A DNA stretch of 64,000 nucleotides from Roseomonas sp. E05. Its GTDB lineage: Bacteria; Pseudomonadota; Alphaproteobacteria; Acetobacterales; Acetobacteraceae. The notes beneath the pieces are model-generated. The model was not told the origin of the DNA. It ran no database searches and saw only the letters and a program-made list of their open reading frames with translations. The stretch is from contig NZ_JASIRT010000007.1 in assembly GCF_030063475.1 (NCBI RefSeq), positions 62,001 through 126,000 on the forward strand. Reading direction: 5' to 3'. How positions within the stretch are numbered: position 1 is the stretch's first letter; each line of letters starts with the position of its first letter. This document shows positions 34,386 through 43,168 of the stretch, piece after piece. Made by a program: the position numbers and the translations under genes.

Positions 34386-35764
34386 GCCTCGCCTACGACC
34401 TCGCCATCATCGGCGCCGGCCCGGCCGGGATGAGCGGCGCGCTGGAGGCGGCCGGACTCGGCCTTTCCGTCGCCGTCATCGACGAGCAGGCGGCGCCCGG
34501 CGGGCAGATCTTCCGCGCCGTGGAAGCCGCCGCCGCCGACCCGGCGCTGACCGGCGAATACGCGCGCGAGGGCGCCGCCCTGGCCCGTCGCTTCCGCGCC
34601 ATGCCGAATATCGACTACCGGCCGGAGACCACGCTCTGGCACATCGACATCGAGAGCGGCCTGCTCTCGCTGCGCGGGGCGCGCGGCAGCGGGACGATCA
34701 CGGCAGAGCGCGTGCTGCTGGCCACCGGTGCGCAGGAGCGCCCGGTGCCGATCCCCGGCTGGACGCTGCCCGGCGTGATGACGGCGGGCGCGGCGCAGAT
34801 CCTGCTCAAGCAGGCGGGCGCCGTGCCGAAGGGCCGCACCGTGCTGGCCGGTCAGGGACCGCTGCTCTGGCTGCTGGCGGTGCAGCTCGCCCGCGCCGGC
34901 GCGGCCCCGGCCCTGCTGCTGGAGACCACGCCCGGTGGCGCGCTGCGCCAGGCGATAGGGGCGGGCGGGTTGTGGCGCGGCCGCGCGATGCTGGCCAAGG
35001 GTGCCACGCTGATGCTGGAGGCCCGCCGCGCCGGCATGAAGGTGGTGCGCGGCGTGCGCAGCCTGCGCGCCGAGGGCGAAGGCGCGGTGCGCCGGCTGGC
35101 CTGGGACGGCGGCAGCACGAGTTGCGACACGCTGCTGCTGCATGAGGGCGTCATTCCCTCGACCCACATCACCCGCGCGCTCGGGCTGGCGCATGACTGG
35201 GACGCCGCGCAACTCTGCTGGCGCCCTTCTCTGGATGAATGGGGTGCCAGCAGCCATCCGCGCATCGCCGTGGCGGGCGATGGGGGCGGCATCGGCGGCT
35301 GGCAGGCCGCGGTGGAGGGCGGCGCCCTCGCCGCGCTGGACGCTGCGCACCGCGCCGGCAAGCTTTCCGCCGCGGAGCGCGACCGCCGCGCCGCGCCGCA
35401 TCGCCAGGCCCGCGACAACGCCCTGGCGCTGCGCCCCTTCCTCGACCGGCTCTATGCGCCGGCGCCCACGGTGCTCGCCCCGGCGGATGACGCCACCATC
35501 GTCTGCCGCTGCGAGGAGATCACCGCCGGGCAGGTGCGGCAGGCGGCGCGGCTCGGCGCCACCGGCCCGAACCAGGCCAAGGCCTATCTGCGCACCGGCA
35601 TGGGGCCGTGCCAGGGCCGGATGTGCGGCACCACCGTCGCCGCGCTGATCGCGGAGACCCGCGGCATCAGCATGGAAGAGGCAGGCGCCCTGCGCCCGCG
35701 CGCGCCCTACAAGCCGATCACCGTCGGCGAGCTGGCGGACCTGCCGGCGGCAGAGGCGGTGTGA
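34382..35764 (+). CDS. FAD/NAD(P)-binding oxidoreductase with C-terminal BFD-like [2Fe-2S] domain (OoxA/HcnB-like alpha subunit)
   Basis: The protein has 460 residues. FAD site: YDLAIIGAGPAGMSGALEAAGLGLSVAVIDEQ. A central ATGAQERPVPIPGWTLPGVMTAGA segment is typical of this family. The C-terminal part (about residues 370-425) has CRCEEITAGQVRQAARLG and GPCQGRMCG, the four-Cys BFD-like cluster. This is the alpha subunit partner of opine oxidase, D-hydroxyproline dehydrogenase and hydrogen cyanide synthase complexes, thought to pass electrons to the respiratory chain. It ends the operon, and a strong hairpin follows. Confidence 0.92.
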   Translation: MSLAYDLAIIGAGPAGMSGALEAAGLGLSVAVIDEQAAPGGQIFRAVEAAAADPALTGEYAREGAALARRFRAMPNIDYRPETTLWHIDIESGLLSLRGARGSGTITAERVLLATGAQERPVPIPGWTLPGVMTAGAAQILLKQAGAVPKGRTVLAGQGPLLWLLAVQLARAGAAPALLLETTPGGALRQAIGAGGLWRGRAMLAKGATLMLEARRAGMKVVRGVRSLRAEGEGAVRRLAWDGGSTSCDTLLLHEGVIPSTHITRALGLAHDWDAAQLCWRPSLDEWGASSHPRIAVAGDGGGIGGWQAAVEGGALAALDAAHRAGKLSAAERDRRAAPHRQARDNALALRPFLDRLYAPAPTVLAPADDATIVCRCEEITAGQVRQAARLGATGPNQAKAYLRTGMGPCQGRMCGTTVAALIAETRGISMEEAGALRPRAPYKPITVGELADLPAAEAV

Positions 35765-35771
35765 GGGGAAG

Positions 35772-35802
35772 GCCGGGGCGCCTGCCGGAAGGGCGCCCCG
35801 GC
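35772..35802. terminator. Bidirectional hairpin between the oxidoreductase operon and MFS gene
   Basis: Perfect 11-bp arms GCCGGGGCGCC and GGCGCCCCGGC with a nine-base loop lie between two convergent genes, 8 bases after the 35764 stop. It probably ends transcription from both sides. Confidence 0.7.
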
Positions 35803-35811
35803 GGCGACACG

Positions 35812-37020
35812 TCAGCAGGCTTCGGAGGAGGCGACGGCCGTCCCGGAGCGTTCCAGGGCCAGGGAGGCGGCGAAAACCGCCGATCCGGCCAGGGTCAGCA
35901 CCGCGCCGATCGCGCCGGTCGAGGTCCAGCCGAAGCCGGCGGCGATCACCATGCCGCCGAGCCAGGCGCCGAGCGCGTTGGCGATGTTGAAGGCCGAGTG
36001 GTTCAGCGAGGCGGCGAGCATCTGCGCATCCGGCGCGACGTCCAGCAGGCGCGTCTGCAGCGCGGGGCCGAGGCCCATGCTGGTGGCACCGATCAGGAAG
36101 ATGTTGACCGTCGCCAGGGGCAGGCTGAAGGGCGTGAAGAGAAAGCAGAACTGCGCCACGATGCTCAGGGACAGCATCACGCCGATGGCGCGCATGACGC
36201 CGCGGTCCGAGAGCCAGCCGCCGGCCATGTTGCCGGCGATCATGCCGAGGCCGAAGACGGCGAGCAGCACGGGCACGGTTGCCCGGGCGATGCCGGTCAC
36301 CTCCGTCAGCGTGGGCACGATGTAGCTGTAGATCGCGAACATGCCGCCGAAGCCGATGGCCGCCGTGCCGAGGGCGAGCAGCACCTGCGGGCGCAGCACG
36401 GCCTTCATCTCGCGCCGGACGCCGATATTCGGCCCTGCCCCGATGATGGGAAGGCAGAGGCGAATCAGCGCCGCGGTGGCCAGCGCCATCAGCGCGACGA
36501 TGCCGAAGACGGCGCGCCAGCTCGCGAACTGGCCGATCCAGGTGGCGAGCGGCACCCCGATCAGGTTGGCGATGCTGAGGCCGAGGATGACCCGCGCCAC
36601 GGCGCTGGCCCGCCGGTCCGGCGGCGCCAGGGAGGCGGCCACCATGGCGGCGGTGCCGAGATAGGCGCCATGCGGCAGGCCGGCGACCAGGCGGGCGGCG
36701 AAGGTGCCCAGGAAGTTGGGCGCCAGGGCGCTGGCCAGGTTGCCGAAGGCGATCAACAGGGCGAGGCCGACCAGCAGCAGCCGGCGCGGGCAGCGGGCGA
36801 AGGCCAGGGCCAGGAGCGGCGCCCCCAGGACCACGCCCAGGGCATAGGCGCTGATGGTAAGTCCGGCCTTCGGCACGCTCACGCCGGTGGCCGCGGCGAT
36901 CTGCGGCAGCAGCCCCATGGCGGCGAACTCGCTGACGCCGAGGGAGAGCGCACCGAGGCACAGGGCCAGCTCGGCGAATCGGGAAGCGCGGGGTGTCGCC
37001 AAGGCCATCAGCGTCTCCAT
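35812..37020 (-). CDS. MFS transporter, AraJ/sugar-efflux (DHA1) type
   Basis: The protein has 402 residues and 12 predicted membrane helices. The first helix LALCLGALSLGVSEFAAMGLLPQIA and the motif A region YALGVVLGAPLLALAFARCPRR are typical of the DHA1 family that includes AraJ and SotB. LVAGLPHGAYLGTAAMVAASLAPPDRRASAVA is a further hallmark. The substrate is unknown; efflux is likely. The start is either Met 37020 or Met 37008 (MALATPR). It is convergent with the flavoenzyme operon. Confidence 0.9.
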   Translation of the reverse strand: METLMALATPRASRFAELALCLGALSLGVSEFAAMGLLPQIAAATGVSVPKAGLTISAYALGVVLGAPLLALAFARCPRRLLLVGLALLIAFGNLASALAPNFLGTFAARLVAGLPHGAYLGTAAMVAASLAPPDRRASAVARVILGLSIANLIGVPLATWIGQFASWRAVFGIVALMALATAALIRLCLPIIGAGPNIGVRREMKAVLRPQVLLALGTAAIGFGGMFAIYSYIVPTLTEVTGIARATVPVLLAVFGLGMIAGNMAGGWLSDRGVMRAIGVMLSLSIVAQFCFLFTPFSLPLATVNIFLIGATSMGLGPALQTRLLDVAPDAQMLAASLNHSAFNIANALGAWLGGMVIAAGFGWTSTGAIGAVLTLAGSAVFAASLALERSGTAVASSEAC

Positions 37021-37140
37021 TCCGGGGGAATGGACGCCTCCTCACCTGGCGCGCCGGCACCAGCGTTCTTGTTGAACCCTTCTTAGCCGCTTCCCGGGCC
37101 GCCGCGAAGGTTTGCCAGCCAAACGGTTGATGTCCAGCGA

Positions 37141-37214
37141 TGCGCTTTCCGGGGCGCTGCGCCAAACCGGCAGAAAAAAGATGGGGGTCCGGGGGAATTC
37201 CTTCCCCGGCCTTC
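37141..37214 (-). repeat. Third copy of the 2.8-kb stop-proximal repeat
   Basis: Read on the minus strand immediately after the ABC-F stop: GAAGGCCGGGG, AAGGAATTCCCCC, GGACCCCCATC, TTTTTTCTGCC, then a GGTTTGGCGC segment. The same order occurs in the right-hand copy at about 2850-2906. The hairpin CCGGGG/CCCCGG spans 37189-37209 and is followed on the minus strand by a six-T run (about 37179-37174), so it could terminate abcF. Confidence 0.7.
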
Positions 37215-39086
37215 TTACGCCGCTTCGAGCTTTTCCTGCAGTTCCAGCCACTCCTCTTCCAGGGCGGCAACCTGCTTGGCGATGGCACCCTGCCGCTGGG
37301 TGGCCCAGGCGATGTCCTCGGCCTTGAAGCGGGCATAGGTACCTGGATCGCCCAGCTTCCGCTCCAGCAGGGCGGCCTCCTTCTGCAGCTTCGCCATCTC
37401 GGCTTCCACCTTGCCCACCCGCTGGCGCAGCGGCGCCAGAGCCTGGCGGTTCTCGGCCCGCTCGCGGCGCTCGTCGCGGCGGGTGGCGGCGGGCTCGGCG
37501 GCCGGGCGGGCGGCGCGGGCGCGCTCGGCCAGCAGGGCGCGATAGTCGTCGAGGTCACCGTCGAAGCTGGTCACGCGACCGTCCGCCACCAGCCAGAGCC
37601 GGTCGGCGGCGAGGGTGACGAGGTGCGGGTCGTGGGTGATCAGCACCACGGCGCCGCCGAACTCGGCCAGCGCCTTCACCAGCGCCTCGCGCGCGTCGAG
37701 GTCGAGATGGTTGGTCGGCTCGTCCAGGATCAGCAGGTGCGGCGCCTCGCGGGTGCAGAGGGCAAGCAGCAGCCGCGCCTTCTCGCCGCCGGAAAGCGCG
37801 CCGATTCCGGTGGTGGCGCGTTCCTCGTCCAGGCCGAAGCGGGCGAGCTGGGCGCGGCACTGCGTCTCGGTGGCCTTGGCGCCGAGCGCCGCCTGCATAT
37901 GGGTCAGCGGCGTGCCGGTGAGGTCCAGCTCCTCCGCCTGGTGCTGCGCGAAGTAGCCGACCTTCAGGCGGCGGTCGCGGTGCATCTCGCCGGCCATCGG
38001 CTCCAGCCGCCCGGCGAGCAGCTTCGCCAGCGTGGACTTGCCGTTGCCATTGGCGCCGAGCAGGGCGATGCGGTCCTCCTGGTCCAGCCGCAGGTCCAGC
38101 CCACGCAGGATGGGGCGCCCGTCATAGCCGACATCCACGCGCGAGAGGCCGACGATGGGGGGCGCCAGCTCGGAGGGCTCGGGGAAGGCGAAGCGGGTGG
38201 GCGTGTCCTCCACCACCGCCTCGATGGGCGGTAGCTTCTCCAGCGCCTTCAGGCGGGACTGCGCCTGGCGCGCCTTGGTGGCCTTGGCGCGAAAGCGGTC
38301 CACGAAAGACTGCATATGGGCGCGCTGGGCGGCGATCTTCTCGTTCTGCGCCACCTGCTGCGCCGCCCGCTCCGTGCGGATGCGGACGAAGTTGTCATAG
38401 CCGCCGGGATAGAGCGTGATCCGGCGCTTATCGAGATGCGCGATGGCATCCACGCAGCGCTCCAGCAGCCCGCGGTCATGGCTGACCACCAGGGCGGCGC
38501 CGGCGAAGCGCGCCAGCCAGCCTTCCAGCCAGAGGGTGGCTTCCAGGTCAAGATGGTTGGTCGGCTCGTCCAGCAGCAGGATATCGGGCTCCAGGAAGAG
38601 CGCCTGGGCCAGCGCCACGCGCATCCGCCAGCCGCCGGAGAACTCGCCCACCGCCCGCTCCTGGGCGGCGGCGTCGAAGCCCAGTCCGGCCAGCACGATG
38701 GCGGCGCGGGCCGGGGCGCTGTCGGCGCGGATGGCGATCAGCCGCTCGTGGATCTCGGCGAGCTGGGCGCCGTCGGCCTCCGTCTCCAGCCGGGCGAGCA
38801 GGCCGGCCCGCTCGGTATCGGCGGACAGCACGGTCTCCAGCAGGCTCTGGCTGCCGCCCGGCGCCTCCTGCGCCACATGCGCCATGCGGGCGCGCGCGGC
38901 GAGGCGGATCTCGCCGCCATCCGGCTGCAGTTGCCCGGTGATGGCGCGCAGCAGGGTGGACTTGCCGGCGCCGTTGCGCCCGACCAGCCCGATCTTGCGG
39001 CCAGGGTCCACCATCAGCTCGGCCCCTTCCAGCAGGGGGCGGCCGGCGATGCGGATGGTGAGGTCACGAATGGCGAGAACGGTCAT
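37215..39086 (-). CDS. ABC-F family ATPase (Uup/EttA-like)
   Basis: The protein has 623 residues with two tandem ATPase domains and no membrane part, which defines the ABC-F translation factors. Domain 1: VGRNGAGKSTLL, GEFSGGWRMRVALAQALF, LLLDEPTNHLDLEATLWLE. The linker at about 240-310 (VAQNEKIAAQRAHMQSFVDRFRAKATKARQAQSR) is the P-site tRNA interaction motif. Domain 2: LGANGNGKSTL, GALSGGEKARLLLAL, LILDEPTNHLDLDARE. The C-terminus (from about 545) is a coiled coil (QRVGKVEAEMAKLQKEAALLERKL). ATG 39086 is the first Met of domain 1. The likely role is ribosome-associated translation control; the exact subclass is not fixed. Confidence 0.93.
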   Translation of the reverse strand: MTVLAIRDLTIRIAGRPLLEGAELMVDPGRKIGLVGRNGAGKSTLLRAITGQLQPDGGEIRLAARARMAHVAQEAPGGSQSLLETVLSADTERAGLLARLETEADGAQLAEIHERLIAIRADSAPARAAIVLAGLGFDAAAQERAVGEFSGGWRMRVALAQALFLEPDILLLDEPTNHLDLEATLWLEGWLARFAGAALVVSHDRGLLERCVDAIAHLDKRRITLYPGGYDNFVRIRTERAAQQVAQNEKIAAQRAHMQSFVDRFRAKATKARQAQSRLKALEKLPPIEAVVEDTPTRFAFPEPSELAPPIVGLSRVDVGYDGRPILRGLDLRLDQEDRIALLGANGNGKSTLAKLLAGRLEPMAGEMHRDRRLKVGYFAQHQAEELDLTGTPLTHMQAALGAKATETQCRAQLARFGLDEERATTGIGALSGGEKARLLLALCTREAPHLLILDEPTNHLDLDAREALVKALAEFGGAVVLITHDPHLVTLAADRLWLVADGRVTSFDGDLDDYRALLAERARAARPAAEPAATRRDERRERAENRQALAPLRQRVGKVEAEMAKLQKEAALLERKLGDPGTYARFKAEDIAWATQRQGAIAKQVAALEEEWLELQEKLEAA

Positions 39087-39254
39087 GGCCCCCCGGATGT
39101 AGTGCAGATGCGCCCCTCGCGGAAAGCGCCACGTGCAGTGAAGCCCGCGGTGGCCACCCTGGTCCTGCCCCATTGGAGCGCCTAGGTTGGGGCAGCCGCA
39201 GGCCGCGGCCCCGCCGACCGAAAGCCCCGCCTCCTTGCCCTTTTGCTGCCGCGC

Positions 39255-40295
39255 ATGAGCCTGACCGCCTCTGTCCCGCCCCTTTTCCCGGACGGACCGC
39301 GCCGGCCGCGCCGCTCCTGGCGCCGCCCGGCGGTGTGGATTTCGGCGGCCCTTCATGCGGCGCTGCTCATGGCGCTCGTGCTGTGGGGCCGGCCGCGCAC
39401 GCTGCCCTCGCCCGGTTCGCAGGAGGCCGTCGAGGTGGTGTTCGAGAGCCAGGCGGCGCCGCAGGAGGCGCCGAGCGCGGCGGCCGATGCCCCCGCTCCG
39501 ACCGAGCCACCGGACGAGCAGGCGCCCGCGGCCCCGCCCGCTCCGCCGCCGCCTCCTGCACCCGCTGAGCCTGCGCCCCCGCAGCCCGCCCCGCCACCGA
39601 CCGAGGCGCCGCCGCAGCCGGCGCCCGCGCAGCCGGTTCAGCCGCCGGTTGAGACAGCGCCCCAGCCGGCGCCCGACGCCGAGTTGCCGCCGCCCGCACC
39701 CGTGCCGGAGCTGGACATTCGCCCCGATCTCGCCCCGGCGACGCCGCTGCGGCTCAACCCGCCACGCCCACCGCCAGCGCGGCAGGAACCGGCTCCGCCC
39801 CGCCCCGCCTCCCCTTTCGCAGGGACCATCGATCTCGGCCGCAGCATTCCCCTGACCATGGCGCCACAACCGGCTCCCCGGTCGCGCCCGGCGCCGGGCG
39901 GTCAGATGGACATGGCCATCGGGCCAGTGCCGGAGCGTTCGCTGATGCCGCGCCGGGACAGCCCGGCCATCGGCTCGCCGCTCTCCTATGTCTCCGGTGC
40001 CCGCCCCTCGATGGACTGGGGCAGCGCCTTCCAGCAATGGGTTCAGCGGCGGATGTTCTATCCGCGGGCGGCGGTGCAGGCCGGCGAGGACGGCGCGGTG
40101 GTGCTGCGGGTCACCGTGGAGAAGGACGGGCGCGTCTCCGCTGTGCGTGTCATCACCTCCTCCGGCTCGCGCTGGCTGGACTCGGCCAGCCTTTCGCTGT
40201 TCCGCGACCAGATCGGGCCGGCCTTCCCGCCGGAGATGCTGGGCGGGCAGGACAGCACGACCGTGACCTTCACCACCGACTACATCCTGCGGTGA
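39255..40295 (+). CDS. TonB-like energy transducer with long proline-rich spacer
   Basis: The protein has 346 residues. One N-terminal membrane helix (AVWISAALHAALLMALVLW, about 26-44) anchors it in the inner membrane. Residues about 65-190 are very rich in Pro, Ala, Glu and Gln and should span the periplasm. The C-terminal 100 residues form the TonB domain (WVQRRMFYPRAAVQAGEDGAVVLRVTVEKDGRVSAVRVITSSGSRWLDSA, given in part). It should pass proton-motive energy from ExbB/ExbD to outer membrane receptors, but no exbBD or receptor gene is near. ATG 39255 is preferred over TTG 39243. Confidence 0.88.
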   Translation: MSLTASVPPLFPDGPRRPRRSWRRPAVWISAALHAALLMALVLWGRPRTLPSPGSQEAVEVVFESQAAPQEAPSAAADAPAPTEPPDEQAPAAPPAPPPPPAPAEPAPPQPAPPPTEAPPQPAPAQPVQPPVETAPQPAPDAELPPPAPVPELDIRPDLAPATPLRLNPPRPPPARQEPAPPRPASPFAGTIDLGRSIPLTMAPQPAPRSRPAPGGQMDMAIGPVPERSLMPRRDSPAIGSPLSYVSGARPSMDWGSAFQQWVQRRMFYPRAAVQAGEDGAVVLRVTVEKDGRVSAVRVITSSGSRWLDSASLSLFRDQIGPAFPPEMLGGQDSTTVTFTTDYILR

Positions 40296-40351
40296 GGTGC
40301 GCTGCCCGCCCGCCCGCCCCCTTCCCCTGACCGCGCCCTGGAGAATCCGGC

Positions 40352-41458
40352 ATGACCGAACCGGCCGCCGCGCCGCTGGAGACCGCCAGCCCCCGGCCCA
40401 ACCCGACCGATGTGGATTGGGCCTGGCAGCACCATCTCGGACGGCGCCCCAGCCCCGAGGAAGCGGCGGCGCTGGCAGCGGCGGGAGGCGACGCGGCGGC
40501 GCTGCACGAGGCCGCCTTCAGCCACCCCGAGGCGGTGGCCCGCGCCACGCTGCCGCACATGCAGCCGGCCTGGAAGTTTCATCTCTGGCGCCCCGGCGCG
40601 CCCCGGTTGCTGGTGCTGGGCAACTGCCAGGCGCCCAACCTCGCCCGTGCCGTCGCCTGGCTCAGCCAGCGCGAGATCTCCATCGCCGGGCTGGACATCA
40701 CCGCCTTCCGCCGCAACCGCGAGGAGTTCCTGCGCGCCGCCGAAGGCGCCGACGTCATCCTCGCCCCCGCGACCAGCGCCGCCGAGTTCGCGGAGATCTC
40801 GGTGGAGGCGCTGCAGGCCGCCGGGCGGGCCGAGGTGGTGCCCTATGTCCCCGTGCATTTCGCCGGGCTGTTTCCGGACATCACCTATCTCGGTGCGCGC
40901 GGCCAGCGCGTGCTCTCGCCGATCGGCGACTACAATTCCCGCATCGTGGTCCGCAGTTTCCTGCGCGGGCTCGACCCCGCCGCCTGCCGCGCCGCCTTCA
41001 ACGCCGGAACCTATGCCGAGCAGGGCCATTTCGCCGCCTTCGTCGCCGCCGAGCGGGAATGGGAGCGGCGCGAGAGCCGGCTCGGCCCCGAGGGCCTGAG
41101 CCTGCGCGCGTGGTTCTTCGCCGAGGTCCGGGAACGGCCGCTGCTCTACAGCACCAACCACCCGAACGAGATCTTCTTCGCCGAGTTCGCCCGCCGCTTC
41201 GGCCGGCGGATCGGTCTGCCCTGCGCGCCGCTGTCCAGCCATGCCTGCCCGAACACCCTCTCCTACGGCGCCACCTGGCCGATCCCGGCCGAACTCGCGG
41301 CGCATCATGGGCTGCGCTACAGCACCCCGCTGGTGTGGTCGAACAATGCCTATCTGCTCGGCGCCGAGGAGTTCGTCTGGCGCAGCTACCGGCTCTACGC
41401 CCGGCACGACCGCGGCCTGCTGGAAGAGGCGGCGAGCAACCGCGGCATCGCGTTCTGA
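40352..41458 (+). CDS. WcbI-like protein (polysaccharide biosynthesis acyltransferase fold)
   Basis: The protein has 368 residues. The segment LLVLGNCQAPNLARAVAWL carries the LGNCQ motif near the start of WcbI-type domains (the capsule enzyme WcbI of Burkholderia binds CoA). Further family-like features are VILAPATSAAEFAEIS, YVPVHFAGLFPDITYLG, and STNHPNEIFFAEFARRF with a conserved Asn-His. The first 80 residues look like a small helical domain (WAWQHHLGRRPSPEEAAAL) of the kind seen in DUF4214 or glycan-linked proteins. No other polysaccharide genes are adjacent. It is convergent with the PhyH-type gene. Confidence 0.8.
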   Translation: MTEPAAAPLETASPRPNPTDVDWAWQHHLGRRPSPEEAAALAAAGGDAAALHEAAFSHPEAVARATLPHMQPAWKFHLWRPGAPRLLVLGNCQAPNLARAVAWLSQREISIAGLDITAFRRNREEFLRAAEGADVILAPATSAAEFAEISVEALQAAGRAEVVPYVPVHFAGLFPDITYLGARGQRVLSPIGDYNSRIVVRSFLRGLDPAACRAAFNAGTYAEQGHFAAFVAAEREWERRESRLGPEGLSLRAWFFAEVRERPLLYSTNHPNEIFFAEFARRFGRRIGLPCAPLSSHACPNTLSYGATWPIPAELAAHHGLRYSTPLVWSNNAYLLGAEEFVWRSYRLYARHDRGLLEEAASNRGIAF

Positions 41459-41516
41459 GGCATGCTCCGCCCCCCCATGCCGGGGTGGCGGCGCATGCCG
41501 CGGAACAATGCGCGGA

Positions 41517-42566
41517 TCAGGCCACCGCGTCGGGTGGCAGCACGGGCACCGGGGCCGGCGCCCGCCGCATTTTCCCGGCCAGGAAGAGTGCCCGCATGGC
41601 AGTCTTGCGCACCACCGCATAGGTGCCGGGCGCGCTGGCCGCGACCCGCCGCACCGCGCGGTTCCGCCACTCGTCCTGGTCGTGCAGGCGCGCCACCGCC
41701 ATGCCGTTATGGGGCAGCAACTTCTGCGGCCGGATGCGGGTGTGGAACTGCAGCATCCCGTCCGTCTCCGGCAGGTAGTGCGCGGTGAGCGATGTGCGGG
41801 AGACGCCCCGCCGCTCGGCTCCCAGGCTTCCATGCACCGTCAGCGAGGACCAGAAGATGGCGTCCCCCTTGCGCAGGCAGGGCGCATGCCAGGGGAGGTC
41901 GTAGCGCTTGATCGCCTCGAGGACGGCGTGCTGGTAGCGGTGGTGCCCGGTGGCGAAATCCAGTTCCCCCGCATTGCGCAGCAGGGGCATCAGCTTGTGG
42001 CTGCGCGGGCAGACATAGAACCGCCCTGCCCCCGCATCGATGTCCTCCAGCGCGAACCATCCCGCGGTGCAGCGGCCGATCCCGGCGCCGCTGTCCTGAT
42101 AGTAGCTGTCCTGATGCGCCCATGTCCCGGCCGGCGCCTCGAAGAACATGCTCTGGATGACCTTGGTGCGGGGCGTTCCCAACACGGCGGCGGTCAGCGC
42201 CGCCACGCCGGGATGGGTGAGGACGTCCAGCGTGGCGTTCTTGAAGCGGCCGAAGCGGCGGGATTCGAGATCCTGCACATTGAAGATCGGATTGACCAGA
42301 AAACCGTCCTTGTCGAAGCGGTTCCGTTCGTAGCGCATGTTTTTCTGACGGAGAATCGGCGTTTTGGACGGCAGGACCTCGGCCCGATAGCCGTTGCGGA
42401 CCGCGTCGCAAAGCTCGGGAGAAAGCAGCCCGCGAATCACGACATAGCCTTCGCGTCTGTAGAACTGCACCGCCTCCTGGAGATCCTCCGGGCGGAAGCT
42501 GCTGGTATCGCTTTCAGCGCACTCTGGAACATCGATGAACGTTCCCAAAGGCGTAAGGGCTTTCAT
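41517..42566 (-). CDS. Phytanoyl-CoA dioxygenase (PhyH)-family Fe(II)/2-oxoglutarate oxygenase
   Basis: The protein has 349 residues. The iron triad is complete: His151 and Asp153 in TWAHQDSYYQD, and His245 in LTVHGSLG; Arg257 (GVSRTSLTAHY) should bind 2-oxoglutarate. YRREGYVVIRGLLSPELCDAV is the usual N-terminal PhyH element. Bacterial members hydroxylate small molecules and secondary metabolites; the substrate cannot be read here. The start ATG 42566 follows an AT-rich 600-bp region that probably holds its promoter. It faces the WcbI-like gene, with 58 bp between the stops. Confidence 0.9.
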   Translation of the reverse strand: MKALTPLGTFIDVPECAESDTSSFRPEDLQEAVQFYRREGYVVIRGLLSPELCDAVRNGYRAEVLPSKTPILRQKNMRYERNRFDKDGFLVNPIFNVQDLESRRFGRFKNATLDVLTHPGVAALTAAVLGTPRTKVIQSMFFEAPAGTWAHQDSYYQDSGAGIGRCTAGWFALEDIDAGAGRFYVCPRSHKLMPLLRNAGELDFATGHHRYQHAVLEAIKRYDLPWHAPCLRKGDAIFWSSLTVHGSLGAERRGVSRTSLTAHYLPETDGMLQFHTRIRPQKLLPHNGMAVARLHDQDEWRNRAVRRVAASAPGTYAVVRKTAMRALFLAGKMRRAPAPVPVLPPDAVA

Positions 42567-43168
42567 TGTTCGGTCCTTCGCTTCGCAAGCACATTCAGCG
42601 ACGCTTCGGCGGCCCCCATGCGCGCGATGCAAGGCCGAGGACGCCTTCCCCGCAGCCCCTCCGCCCAAGCGTTGTCTTCACGTTTCTAGAATCGTTTTTA
42701 TCGGAAATCGATTTCAATTTGAGAATTTCGCGATTGAATACAAAAAATTGTACTGCAATCCGCAGTTGAAGCTTATGGCGTGCCTTATCTTCGGTCCTCC
42801 AGTAATTCCCCTATTTGGTTCAGGATTCAGGTGCCGAAACGGCCCTGCCTGGATCTGCTTAGGCATTCGGCACCAGTTCAGGGGGCCACCAGCGGGAGAA
42901 AGGAGCAGGAAAGCCGCCGTTCGAAGGGGGTCCCAGGAGCGAACAGGCCGGACGACCCACCCGGCCATTGCCCGAGGAAGGGGCAGGCGGCAGCGCGGCT
43001 GCACCGCGCGAGGTACTCCTTCGCCAGGAGGAGGAAGGCAAGCGCCAGGAACCCGGCCGGCTTCCCATGGTTCGCTCCAAGGGGACCCTGGCCATCTCAG
43101 GCATGCCGCCGCCGGCTGAGACGGGGTTCACTCAGGCAGCCGACGCAAGAAACACGGGGGCAGAAGAC
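42567..43168. other. 602-bp intergenic region with AT-rich island
   Basis: The gap lies between the divergent PhyH-type and SPW genes. The segment from about 42680 to 42800 is strikingly AT-rich for this window, with a perfect 12-bp palindrome GAAATCGATTTC at 42704-42715 and runs such as GAATACAAAAAATTGTAC. The rest (about 42890-43168) is GC-rich with no conserved reading frame. An operator plus promoters for both genes is the most likely content; a small RNA is possible. Confidence 0.5.

Noticed and set aside
39460-39820. Repetitive Pro/Ala-coding DNA that looks like a tandem repeat
   Set aside because: It encodes the proline-rich periplasmic spacer of a TonB-like protein. The units vary and there is no regular DNA period.
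42968-43168. N-terminal extension of the SPW protein
   Set aside because: The frame is open, but the sequence is hydrophilic and unlike the family. The membrane repeats begin right after ATG 43169.
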